A stretch of DNA of 64,000 bases, taken from assembly GCA_021018995.1 (NCBI GenBank), contig CM037585.1:66528646-66592645 (forward strand), in the 5' to 3' direction. The notes below the pieces were generated by a model. That model saw nothing but the letters and a program-made list of their open reading frames with translations, was not told the DNA's origin and ran no database searches. This document shows positions 21,871 through 32,210 of the stretch, in pieces (the first letter of the stretch is position 1; the number at the start of each line of letters is the position of its first letter). This DNA comes from Chloranthus sessilifolius. Its lineage: Eukaryota > Streptophyta > Magnoliopsida > Chloranthales > Chloranthaceae. A program made the position numbers and the translations under genes.

Positions 21871-21886
21871 ATAGGTTTGGGGGTGT
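21871..21886 (+). promoter_or_regulatory. Internal polypurine-tract copy, element 2
   Basis: ATAGGTTTGGGGGTGT, about 1.55 kb before the 3' LTR. It is nearly the same as the PPT at 23424-23435 and is found at the same relative place in elements E and F. Confidence 0.6.
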
Positions 21887-23423
21887 GTGAGCAGTCTGCC
21901 AAGGAATAGTTAACCTAAGGACAACAGAATCACCTAAGTAATCGAAATGAATTATTTTACTTAAGAATCATGACAATTAGGAAGTTTAAAATTTCTTTGC
22001 AAAATTTAGACATCATAAACCTTTCAATATTCTACATTTCCATGATGTTAGCACCATGAAAACCTCGTATCGATTTAGCAAGTCATGGAAAGAGAAAAGG
22101 TAAAGACATACTTAAAAGCTCAAGGAAAAACCATAACCGTGAGAATTGAGCCCATATATTTTCCATCTCTGTTGAAGAGTGATCGAGGCAATTTTTCTCG
22201 ATTCAAAGGATTACTGAGGCATTAGATCCACTAGAAGTTAGGAAACTCCAAATTAAAACAAGTAACACACTCATGAAACTGAGGAAAAGATCAAGGCCTT
22301 CTTCGACTTGAACCTAATGTAACCAACCAAGAAAATTCTGCCTGTTTGTACCTCATTTGAGTGTAAATCCTACAATTCTTCATCAAAAATACCCAAAAGT
22401 ACTTGCACTGAACCTATGGAACTAATTCAGCCTTCCCTCACTCCGAGAATTCGGAGGTAAAGGAGAAAGAACCAAGATGGACCATTTCGGGCAACATCAA
22501 GAAAATGAAGAAAATACCTCAAAAACAGGCAATATGGTGACCGAGAAAGGAAGAGACAAACAATGTGAAAAAGTTGCAAGCAAAAGGCAAAAAGGGACCT
22601 TATGATGAAAAAATGCAAGATCAAAGAAAGAACTGATCACCGTGGAATGTGAGAATCTCGAAAGAAAGAAGCTAAACTCAAAAGGTGGAGTCATGAACCA
22701 TCTCCCGCACTTCCCGAGTTCTCAAATTCAAACCCCGCTCAAACCGCCTTTCCTTGAAACTTCACTCCATAAGCCATACAAACAAACCTAGATTAAAAGC
22801 CCTTGTGATCCAAAGTTGAGTGAGTGTCATGTGGAGATAAGAAGTGACCCAATCTATGGTGAGGAGATGTCAATGATGCCATTGCCTAAGAATCATGCCT
22901 ATGCTCATGCTTACAGATCCATTTGGGAGATGTAAGCGCTCTTGAGCTTGAGTGAAAATGAACCCTCAACAAAAAACAGATGAGAGTATACCCGTGAGTG
23001 TTTGGGTTGGAACTTGAGCATAATAAGTATGACTTACAACCTAATTTTTATTCGTATGATGAGCTCACCTGGCACATTTGTACAATTTTCTATGGCTGCT
23101 CACGGATTGGAAATATTGAAACATTCATGAGGTTCTTAAAATGTTTAAATTCCTCGTGCAAACAATAATCAAATTTTCTTTCATCATTGATTCAAGAGTA
23201 ACTAATCCTGCTCCTTGATTGCTCATTTGATAATTTTGCACCGATGTTAACTGTTTCATGGAGAAGTTTGTGGGTACCTTCACCGAAAACCCTCAGAGAT
23301 CCTCCTCTAGGGACCACCTAGGGGTTGAAAAGGCTTGTTGCATATGCTAAATGCACTGTGCTTCCTACAAAAGTGGCTCTTTACTTTGTTTTTTATGTTT
23401 CTTTGCTCGTGGACTAGCAAAGC
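21887..23423 (+). other. Element 2 3' non-coding region
   Basis: No ORF. It aligns, in inverted orientation, with 54699-56320 (E) and 59336-60990 (F) through blocks such as CACTAGAAGTTAG, CTCCAAATT, ATCAAGGCCTTCT, AACCTATG.A and ACTTTGGATCACAAG (seen here as its variant near 22811). The region is well kept between subfamilies whose LTRs differ. Confidence 0.75.
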
Positions 23424-23435
23424 TTAGGTTTGGGG
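23424..23435 (+). promoter_or_regulatory. Element 2 polypurine tract
   Basis: TTAGGTTTGGGG directly before the 3' LTR (TGTTAAG). Typical Athila-type tract. Confidence 0.85.
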
Positions 23436-25228
23436 TGTTAAGTAGTGAAAAATACCATTTTTCACCCCTAAACATGAGCTTTGAAAGACCCTTGAGAAGA
23501 CTAAATAAGTGCTTTAGTGTGCATTTTACCTAACCAATTAGACAGTCCAAGTCCGAAAAGCATCCTAAAATGATCAAAAAGTCGACAACTCATGTCAAGC
23601 TCAAAGAGGAGTGAAGAAATAGCCTCAAAGAATGGCTAAAAAGGTCCTAAAAGAGCAAGAAAAGACCAAGAAGAAGAAGGATCCATTCGCAAAGAAGAAA
23701 TCAAGTTAAAAGTTCAAATCGCAAAGTAAAAAGTACTTTTCAAAAGGTCAAAGTTCTGTTCGAATTGATTCGAGTGTAATGAACTACTCGAAAAGAACCA
23801 TGTTCTGCTCAATAGTTGAAATTTCCTTTTCGAATAGAAGATCCGGGAGAAGTCCTTTGAAAAGACTTCTTCGAAGCCAAATTGCTGCGAAAAGAACTTC
23901 CGGAGCCAAAACACTTTGCGAAAAGGCACTTAAACTCTACGAAAGGACATTCTGGGAATTACACTTGTTTAAAGGGCATTTCAAGATCTCTCAGACGCCG
24001 CAATGCATTTAATAGGACATTTCAGATTCCAATCAAGATCCAAAAGCATATTCCAACCCATGTGAGCGCTCAAAGATGAAATCACTTGGCGTGAACTTCT
24101 AGAAGCTCAAACAGATTTTTGAATTCCATAACGAAATTGATGCTTCTAGCGCTGATTTGAACCGGATCGTAGCATTTTCATTGGCGAAATGTCTCCGATC
24201 CCCGTGCTCAACGCCATTGGGCAATCCAGATCTGAACACTTCGATTGGTCAATTCACATGTGATCAAGGAAAGCTATAAATAGAAGACATTTGCCCAATT
24301 GTGGCATCCAGATTTTGAGTTCATTTCTATTTCCGCTTTCCTACGATAGCTTGTCCCCTGTAATAGCTTCTTTTGTATTTGCTTTTGAGAGTTTGAGAGC
24401 TATTTGTAACTCCAAGGAGATTGGATTCAAGACCGCAAGTCCGAGGGTCAGCCTAGCCGCTTCGTAATTGTAAGATTGAATTTAAAAGGTTGTCAGAACT
24501 CGTGTTTTCTCCATTGGATTCATGTCAAGGGTTCTTATTGATCACCTTAGTGCATTAGACTCCTTTAGATTCACTACTTTGCATGCAATTTCCTTGATTC
24601 ATTACACTGCAATTAGCGTTGGTAACCTAGTGTTCGACAAAGACTTGCGTGATGTTCATGTTCAATTGAGGATAGGTCAACAACTATTGGATGATCTGTG
24701 ACCATTTAAGTGGACGATCATAACCATAAGTCTAAACCCTTCCTTAATTCAAATTTATTTCTCTTACATCTCTGGTAGCCGATGAAGATTGAATCAACTC
24801 TGCTTAGTTGCGTATTCTCCATTAAAATTCAAAGGCTAAATCACGTAAAGTTATTATTTCTCCATTTGATTTATTTTAATCACTTCCCCAACTTGGATCT
24901 CGGATCGTTAGTTAGTTCTTTTCTTTATTTGCTTTTAGTTAAACGTGACAAAACCCAACACTCTCTTTTTATCTGCTTTCTAGATAATTATAGAGCCAGA
25001 TCTGGTAGCACAGATCTGGAGGTCTATCTCATATTTCAGACAAATTCTCTGTGGACGATCTTTAATATACTTACTTTTAAAACTTGCTACAATTGGCCCT
25101 GATCTTGCAGGCTATTGTTAGCCCTCAATGTGCTGATATCTCTTTCATAATTTAAAATTATGTAACTTAATATTCATTAATTCGTCATTCAAAACACACA
25201 TAAATCAGGCACATGTTAGGCAACAACA
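23436..25228 (+). repeat. Element 2, 3' LTR (1793 bp)
   Basis: Pairs with 12896-14699. Starts TGTTAAGTAGTG and ends CAACAACA, followed by the target duplicate CTTAC (25229-25233). The GCTATAAATAGAAGAC promoter-like block is unchanged. The inverted repeat at 24996-25019 has CCAGATCTG/CAGATCTGG arms where the 5' LTR has CCGGATCTG/CAGATCCGG. Confidence 0.92.
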
Positions 25229-27632
25229 CTTACACCATCAAAATTTCTCATCGCCGCGACCAATTTATCGTAAGAAAGAAATTCTCGCGAAAAGACTCGG
25301 GCATATCGTCTCTCGAATCCGATCTCCATCAACCCAAATTATCGTAGGATTCGAAACACGCTTCAACAGGTGGGTGCCTCTAAATCCATCTTAAATTATT
25401 TAGTTATTTCTTAAAAATAAAACCCTAATTTTTCCTTAAATTTTGATAAATTTCGGGTCTTAAAAACATAGAAATTAGGCCCAAAATCGATAGGATCGTT
25501 TTTCCCAGATTTTCGTGAAATTCGGCCAAACTCTTCAACAGACACAGCCTCGGTATTTTGGCCATAACTTTTTATCCCGAACTCGGATTGATATGATTCT
25601 TGCGGCATTAGAAAGAAGACAACGAGATCTACAACTTTGTCTGAAATAGCAATTTCACGAATTTAATATTTTTAAGGTCAAAATTGAGCTGCAAGTCGGG
25701 ATATGTTTTAGATGATCCAAGGTTACACGGGTTTGACATTATTTTTTTAACTCTTTGACTACTTTATGCTAAACTTATTTCTAGACTTATAAATCGCTAA
25801 GATTAAATAAAATACATTAAATAGCTTGTATCGAATAACAATCTATAAGTTTAAGGGGTCAAATATGGACGTTTTTCAATACTTACCATTCTATTATCTC
25901 CTCTAAGGCTCATACAATTCTTGAATTGACACATGCGCTCCTTTAGAATTTTACAATAGGTTGGATCGCTATACCAGTCAATCACCAAATTTCATGAATA
26001 TAATTTACCTTAATGAAGTATAGTTTCAACACTATTGTAAAATAAATATAGTTAAATATTTCTTATTTTCTGTTTTACTTTAATATTTCGTATGTTATGC
26101 TCTTTATTAATTTTCTTCAAAAATATGAAATGTTTAAGGTTTATGTTATAATTCATTCTTATATATGTTCACCATTATCATATGACATTCATCATATAGA
26201 AAATCACGATAGGACATACGCATATAAGTTAAGAATAAAATATGACACCTGACTTAAGCCTTCGTCACGGTGGGATTTCTTTCACGGTCACGTGGAACTT
26301 GGAATGTAGGCATCCATGTACGGATGCAACCCCTCTATGGTAAGTACATCTAGGTTACTACGGAACCCGTCCCTTGGAAAACGTGGTTTAGTGAAGCCTA
26401 TCGCACCGTGGCCTATTATAATTAAGTTTTAAGAAAAAATGAGAAAAGAATATGTTAAGACACATACATATTAAGAAAGTGGGGACTTAAGCCCACGAAA
26501 ATAGAAAATCGGGGCGGGGACCTAAGCCCAGAACCGAATAATATTATGATATGTTAAGATACGCTGTGAAGGCCAGCTAAATATAAATTAAGTTTCTACA
26601 CGTGCCATACCTTACGAGCCACCGTAAGGGCTTAACGTCTGCAGCCAAGACGGGTCTTAAGGACATTATAGCCTTGTCTCGAACTAAGGGGACATCGTGG
26701 TTACTATGCCGGCAACCTCATCTGGCTGGATGGTGGTTTATATTATGATATGGAGGTTAGGTGGTTATCTACACGTGGACCTCGCGTGGTAGGCTCGAGC
26801 AGCGATCCTGGCACAGATCGTTTAAATAAGATAAGATGAAATCGTTGTGTAGGCGTGGAGTAATTAATAAGACTTACGATATGTCACGTATGCTAAGTTG
26901 ATGAGACAAATAGGAAAAGAGATAAGAAAATAGAAGCATCATGCACTCTTCATGTTATATTAGTATATTTTTCAGTCTTGATTATGATAGTCTATGAATT
27001 ATGGATAAGTTTATTTCATTTATTTAAGATGTTGGTTATATTTTAAAAATGCACCGCAATTCAAGCGATTGCACACACGCCCACCTGAGTAAGTTATGGT
27101 GGATCGATTGTGCAACCCGCTGAGTTTACGCGATTGAGTAAACTCACCCCCCTCCCAAAATCTAACAGTTTCAGGTGAAAATTCTGCTTATCCCGTCCTT
27201 GATGATTTGAGAGCTGCTGTTCCGGAGGCGGCTTACGTAGATGGAGACGTTGGCTATCATCCGGAGGAGAGCGTAGATCCAACAGATTTTTACGAGCCTT
27301 AAGAGTCCTTTGCTTTAGACTTTATTCTTTGAGAGACATATTCTAGTTATTTTGATATTTTTGTGAGTTCATGTTTAGGACCATTTTATCCTACGTAAAA
27401 CTTATTTTTTTCTATCTTAGATGCATGGTTAGGATTTATCTTTTTATTGTCTTTTATAATTCCCACTGTTAATTTATGAGTCAATTATTTTTAATGCTAT
27501 CTTACATGCCTCAATCCATATGCTAAGTCAATTTATAGATTATGTGTATGTCCGCTTATTGCCTTAACCAGCATGCGGTGTCATAACACGGAATTCTAGG
27601 CCCTCGATATCGGGTAAGGATTCTGGGTCGTG

Positions 27633-27635
<3 letters not shown>
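25229..27635 (+). repeat. Element 1, 3' LTR, second part
   Basis: Begins with the duplicated CTTAC and continues the LTR interrupted at 12895. It is close to identical with about 7090-9455 apart from a 20-bp insertion near 25930-25950 and clustered short indels at 26560-26650 and 27050-27230. Ends GGGTCGTGACA, followed by ATATA. Confidence 0.92.

Positions 27636-27670
<35 letters not shown>
27636..27670. repeat. TA microsatellite, right part
   Basis: (AT)n on the 3' side of element 1, starting with the ATATA target duplicate (27636-27640). Continuation of the microsatellite at 6519-6556. Confidence 0.88.
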
Positions 27671-27672
<2 letters not shown>

Positions 27673-28022
27673 AAAAGGTGTCAGGATGGTCACTGTCTTC
27701 CAAATTTTCACGCGGAGCTCCATGTGACATTGAAAATATTGTTTCGATGTCATGTGGAGCTCGGGTGCATTGCTTAGATCATCTTTGAATGATAATTGAA
27801 AACTCATCTCCACTGTGTGTTTTTGGAAACGTGAAATGTGGACCAATGAAACTCGTCAAACATTAACTTGTGGGTTTAAAAAGTTTTTTTCGAATTTTTT
27901 TTTTTTAATATTGATCTAAACCGTTCACCTGTACTCCACGTGACATCCAAACAGTGTTTTGGGTGTCATGTGAAGCTCCATGTGTATCTTGGAGGACGGT
28001 CACCATCCTCTATTGGAAGACC
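27671..28022. mobile_element. Foldback element between two microsatellites
   Basis: The left end GTCAGGATGGTCACTGTCTTCC and inner CGGAGCTCCATGTGACAT pair imperfectly with the right end, whose reverse complement runs GTCTTCCAATAGAGGATGG, GACCGTCCTCC and ACATGGAGCTTCACATGACA. No coding capacity. TA repeats abut the left end and a TC/TA repeat abuts the right. A TA-targeting MITE is one reading; the duplication cannot be resolved inside the microsatellite. Confidence 0.65.
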
Positions 28023-28027
28023 TAACC

Positions 28028-28028
28028 G

Positions 28029-28079
<51 letters not shown>
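28028..28079. repeat. (TC)n(TA)n microsatellite
   Basis: (TC)13 followed by about 13 TA units. The short frames crossing it (27556-27846 on minus, 27980-28240 on plus) are repeat translations, not genes. Confidence 0.9.
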
Positions 28080-28744
28080 TGGGGCAACCTAACAATTGGT
28101 TGTGCATGAAGTTTAGTGGGCTGAAAACAAAGCTGCCCATAAAAATTTGTTCATCCAAGGCAGCTCATATTTTGTATGCCAAATATTTTTCACTAGAAAT
28201 TAAAAGTAGGGAACCTTTATTTAAGCCACTTATTTACTAAAAGCACTCTAATGCCCACCACTGGGCCAGACATTATTAAGTGGGCACTTTTAATAAACAT
28301 GTGGGCGCTAATAAAGGTTCCCTTAAAAGTATACAATGAAAAAAGGAAGCCATTACATGCACACACAAAGTTGGCGACCTGTACCATGTAGAAATACCAT
28401 CTAAGAGTAGAAGCAACTCTTTGCTTGCTATATATTAGAGCAGATAAAATTTGCTTTGAGATAAAGCAGGCATAGAATAGTTTTATCACTTAAAATAGCT
28501 CCTCACAGGAAAAAATGAGACAAGGAGTTATATTATCAAATATAAAAATAATTCTTTATCACAACTAAAAAGTGAAAGAGCTGCTCTTTGCCCTAAAAGA
28601 GCTAACCCAAACGCAGCCTAAATCATGGCCTTCAAATTAGGCAGACTTAGATGGTATTTCCACATGGCACAAATCCCCCAAACTACATGGTCTTTCTTTT
28701 AGATTTTGTGTCTTGGGCCCCCAATAATGGCTCCTAATATAAAA
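28080..28744. other. Gene-free DNA with a partial MITE copy
   Basis: From about 28380 to 28620 the sequence carries words of the 2463-2818 foldback (AGAGCAGATAAAAT, AAAGCAGGCATAG, CAAGGAGTTAT, TTTGCCCTAAAAGAGCTAAC, AACGCAGCC), ending in the reverse of the GGCTGCGTTTGG terminus. The left terminus is not clear. The remainder shows no feature. Confidence 0.5.
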
Positions 28745-29022
28745 AAAAATACTTGCTGAAAATGGATGTTTTGATTTAAATGGTTGATTTTTTTATATGG
28801 ACCCTTGAAATAGTTGTGAGAAGCTCCTGTCGTGGACGTGTCTCCCAAGTCAACTGTTCATCCCTCTCTCGTTGAATGACGAAGGAAGTGGCTAGCTCCC
28901 TAGTTGGGCCTAGGCTCTAATGAGCCGAGCCAGCTCGCTTCTCTCAGCTCAAAAACAAGCATTAGATGTTATAACTCTCATTTTTCGAGCTGAGTTGAGT
29001 TTAAAATACAAAGCTCAAGCCG
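28745..29022. repeat. Dispersed repeat, second copy
   Basis: Counterpart of 6255-6518: GTTTTGATTTAAATGGTTGA, a GGACCCTTGAAATAGTTGT segment, then GAGCTGAGTTGAG and AAAGCTCAAGCC. It runs into duplicated sequence and TA repeats. Confidence 0.55.
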
Positions 29023-29195
29023 AACTAGAGTTGAGAACTCTATGGTTTGACTCGATTATAAGAGTTGAGCAATATAGTTATGCTCTCTCTCTATATATAT
29101 ATATAACTAGAGTTGAGAACTCTATGGTTTGACTCGATTATAAGAGTTGAGCAATATAGTTATGCTCAATATATATATATATATATATATATATT
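29023..29195. repeat. 82-bp tandem duplication ending in TA repeats
   Basis: Units at 29023-29104 and 29105-29186, each AACTAGAGTTGAGAACTC through TTATGCTC followed by a CT/TA or TA run. The first unit keeps a CTCTCTCTCTA link that the second lacks. The units are nearly identical, so the duplication is recent or conversion keeps them alike. Confidence 0.85.
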
Positions 29196-29201
29196 TAACT
29201 A

Positions 29202-30010
29202 CGGTATAAAAGTATGAATGACCAAATCTTATTTCTGTCAATTTTGGTGTTTCCATATATTTTAGGAACAAAATAACCTTATATCACTCTTTATACCCTT
29301 AACTTCCACCTTATCTATCATTTTCCACGTTTTCTCTTATTTTTTCTTTAACGTCCAAATCCTATTTCTGTCAATTTTGGTGTTTCCATATTTTTTAGGA
29401 ACAAAATATTCCTGTATCACCCCTTATACCCCTAACTTTTATCATATCTACCCTCTTCAATGTTTTCTCCTATTTTTTCTCTTCATAAAAGAGTTGATAG
29501 ACACCCTAATCCAACCAGTCTCTTTAAAATAAAACTCCTATCATACCTAAAATATCCCTACAAACATTCTAATCCAACTTAAAGTCTCTCAATCTCTCTC
29601 GATATTCTTTCTCTATCTCAAAATAAACTTTCTAAAATCTTTTCTAATCCAATCGGTCTCCGAAAAAACCCTATCCGATATAAAAGCACGAATGACCAAA
29701 TTCTATTTCTGTCAATTTTTGTGTTTTCATACTTTTTAGGAACAAAATATCCCTATATCACCCCTTATACCCCTAACTTTCACCTTATCTACCCTTCCTA
29801 CATTTTCTCCTATTTTTTCTCTTCATAAAAAAGTTGATATATATCCTAATCCAACTCGTCTCTTCAAAATAAAACTCCTATCATACCTAAAATATCCCTA
29901 CAAACATCCTAATCCAACTTAAAGTCTCTCAATATATCACCATATTCTTTCTCTATCTTCAAATAAACTTTCTAAAATCTTTCCTAATCCAACCGGTCTC
30001 CTAAAAAACC
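29202..30010. repeat. Diverged tandem array, period about 340 bp
   Basis: The block TTCTGTCAATTTT..GTGTTT followed by TTTTAGGAACAAAATA and TATACCC.TAACTT occurs at about 29235, 29365 and 29705. The two full units are about 29352-29677 and 29678-30010, each also carrying ATAAAACTCCTATCATACC and AATATCCCTACAAACAT. A further degraded copy starts near 33880. Non-coding. Confidence 0.7.
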
Positions 30011-30952
30011 CTATCCATTTAGAAGGATTTATATAACAAAATTTAGGTCTTTTTTTATCGATTTATTTGACTTATCTCATCAAAATAAAACTTCTAAATA
30101 GCTCTTCGTATTCTTCCTCTATCTAAGAAAGCACTTTCTATTAGATTTTAGGTCCTTTTTGATCGATTTATTAGTCTTATCTCTTCAAAATAAAATAGCT
30201 CTCCGTATTCTTCCTCTATCTAAGAAAGCACTTTTTATTTGCTTATATGTGACTGGTTGCACATATTGTAGAACACCATAAGAAATTTTTTCAAGAGTAG
30301 ATTTTGAACGGATACTAATTCCCATGAAATTTTTATCCACATATATTTTAGAATAATTTAAGCAAAATAATAAGAAACTCATAAAAATTATGTTTAAGAT
30401 AGAAACTTATTAAAAATGGTGTTTTAATCATGTTACTAAAGTTTTATTTAAAAAAAGTACGATTTTGTTATTTACAAAAAGGTCACGGACTATATGTCAA
30501 GGCTAGAGATTTCTCTACACCCAACATCAAGTAGCCATCATGTGGCGTCCATCGCGAGGATCGAGTGCAACGACAACTTAGGCATGGTAGATCAAATCTA
30601 ATTAAAAAAAAAAAATTCCTTTTTCTGAATTTTCCATCGTTAAAAATATGGTTAAAGTTACAAAAATTAATGCAGCAAAGTTTTAGGGCGTTATCCTATC
30701 TTTGACCCATGAATCAAAGGGCAAAAAAATTAATTTAAAAAAAAAAAAAAATCACATGTCTCATGGATGATCAACCCAAAACGGGATTTGTTTTGGGTTG
30801 AGCATGCCATGTGGAATGTGATCTGACCACCGGGTGCACAGGTCATCCTATCCTGTGCGCCTGGGCGTATACTCCCCAAAGTCTCTTTAAAAAAAAGTAC
30901 AATAAAAATATACTTTAAAAAAATATCAATTTTAATAACTATGGTGTGAAAT
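30011..30952. other. Gene-free AT-rich stretch
   Basis: Contains a short duplication (CTCTTCGTATTCTTCCTCTATC near 30101 and its CTCTCCGTATT copy near 30191) and A-runs near 30605 and 30739. No gene. Confidence 0.5.
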
Positions 30953-31691
30953 GGGAAATTTTCAGAATCGACCACCATTGTTTCGCACTTTCCAGCATTG
31001 GACCTCTAATTTCACTTTTTATATAACATACTAGCTTGAAGCCAAGCTAAGTTAAAAAGTTGCAAATACCCTGGGCGATTCTAAACGCCTTAGCATCATT
31101 GATTGCTTTGAATCCTATAATGGAGATTATTTTTCATCCTAATCTTCGACGGGATTGATCTTAAGATCGAGGGTGTACTATCAGATGGTCAATTTTACTT
31201 AAAAAGATGGAGTCATTATAGAGAAGCGTTGGAGCTCCTTTAGAGGAGAGCTAACAATCCCTAAAGGAGCGCTGATGCTCCTCTAGAGGAGTGCTGACGC
31301 TCTCCTACAGGAGCGCTAGAGGAGAGTTGACGCTCCCCTAAGGGAGCGCTGGCTCCTCTAGAGAAGTATTGACGTTTCCTTTAAGGAGCGCTGACGCTCC
31401 TTCATGGAAGTGATATCGCTCCCCATTATTTTTGTCCCCATTTTTTAGCAAAATGGATCATCTGATGGCACGCCCATAATCTCAAGATCAATTCCGTGGA
31501 AGATTAAGACGAAAAATAATTTTCATCCTTGGATTCAAAGCAGTCAATGATGCTAAGATATTTAGAATCACCCAAGTTTTTGTCACCTTTTACATACCTT
31601 GGGGGTATTTACGACATTTTAACTTGGCTTGGCTTCAAGCTGGTCAGTTATGGAACAGGTGGAAACTAGAGGTCAATTCTGGAATTTTCCC
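30953..31691. mobile_element. Long foldback element with palindromic core (family X relative)
   Basis: Arms of over 200 bp pair end to end: GGGAAATTTTCAGAATCGACC (left) with GGTCAATTCTGGAATTTTCCC (right); GCTTGAAGCCAAGCTAAGTT with AACTTGGCTTGGCTTCAAGC; and GATTGCTTTGAATCC with GGATTCAAAGCAGTC. The inner arm pair GATCTTAAGATCG / ATCTCAAGATCAATTCCG is the family X signature. The centre is the array 31221-31422. No coding capacity. The full element could form one long hairpin. Confidence 0.8.
31221..31422. repeat. Array of about eight 25-bp palindromic units
   Basis: Units vary around TAGAGGAGCGCTGACGCTCC. Each is itself an inverted repeat (GGAGCG...CGCTCC, loop CTGA or similar) joined by TCTAGA or TTAAG-like links. 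The best units are at about 31264-31280 and 31385-31400; outer units are more diverged. The GC content is far above the surrounding AT-rich DNA. Confidence 0.85.
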
Positions 31692-31843
31692 ATAAAAAAC
31701 GTATCTTTTAAATTTTTTTGCCTTTCAAATCATAGGTTAAAGTTAAAGTGATGCCCACCCAACTTTATGCATTGATTTTTGTACCTTTGAACATATTGTA
31801 AATGGTGGATAAGTATCCTTTCTAATTTATTTTTATAGCTAAA

Positions 31844-32210
31844 GATTCGGTTTTCGCAACTAATGATTCCACCGTTAAAATCGCGGACTGACTTGAATAT
31901 TATGATGGAGATAGGTTTTTGTTCCTTCACACAATAAATATTGGGACCACGTCCCACATATCATACATGTTCATTCTACGTGTCGCGCATCCCCAAAGTA
32001 ATTGTGATCATGAAGTTCTATGAGAAGAGTTCTCATGTCACTTTGGGGATGTATTCTATGTGGAATAACATTTAACCGTCTGATAGGTGGGCCATGATCT
32101 CAAGACATTGTTTGAAAGATTGGGACAAAAAATAAAAAATGATTTCCACCGTCTGATTCCAAGCAGCCAGCTATTTTAATGGTGGAACCATCATTTACAG
32201 AAACCGAATC
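31844..32210. mobile_element. Foldback repeat, family X copy with clear ends
   Basis: Terminal inverted repeats of about 38 bp, GATTCGGTTTTCGCAAC...GATTCCACC at the left against GGTGGAACCATC...AAACCGAATC at the right. Inner arms carry TGATGGAGATAGGTTTTTGT and AAAAATGATTTCCACCGTC, and CATCCCCAAAGTAATTGTGA pairs with TCACTTTGGGGATG. Non-coding. Confidence 0.78.

Larger units (their letters stand above)
12896..25228 (+). mobile_element. Element 2: complete Athila-type retrotransposon nested in element 1
   Basis: 12.3 kb, with LTRs of about 1.8 kb starting TGTTAAGTAGTG and ending CAACAACA, and target duplication CTTAC (12891-12895, 25229-25233). Order: 5' LTR, PBS, gag, protease, RT, RNase H, integrase, 3' ORF remnant, PPT, 3' LTR. 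The primer site, the PPT and the protein similarity to the minus-strand elements at 35-64 kb place it in the Athila lineage. All coding regions are broken by many stops and frameshifts. Confidence 0.93.
6557..27635 (+). mobile_element. Element 1: Tekay/Del-type chromovirus, deleted, with nested element 2
   Basis: A Ty3/gypsy element bounded by LTRs starting TGTAATAACCC and ending GGGTCGTGACA, with target duplication ATATA (6552-6556, 27636-27640). PBS, PPT and a chromodomain-bearing integrase are present. gag, protease and the catalytic part of RT are absent, so it is non-autonomous as it stands. Its 3' LTR is interrupted by element 2 (12896-25228). Without the nested copy it would be about 8.7 kb, of which two thirds is LTR. 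The Tekay/Del assignment rests on the integrase sequence around [10 protein letters not shown], the chromodomain and the long LTR. The two LTRs are almost identical across long stretches, which implies recent movement. Confidence 0.9.

Noticed and set aside
27556..28240. Frames crossing the TA and TC microsatellites
   Set aside because: They translate dinucleotide repeats (Tyr-Ile, Ser-Leu runs) and foldback arms.
31221..31422. CRISPR-like look of the short palindromic repeats
   Set aside because: The context is plant nuclear DNA, units are directly adjacent without unique spacers of fixed length, and the array is the loop of a foldback element.
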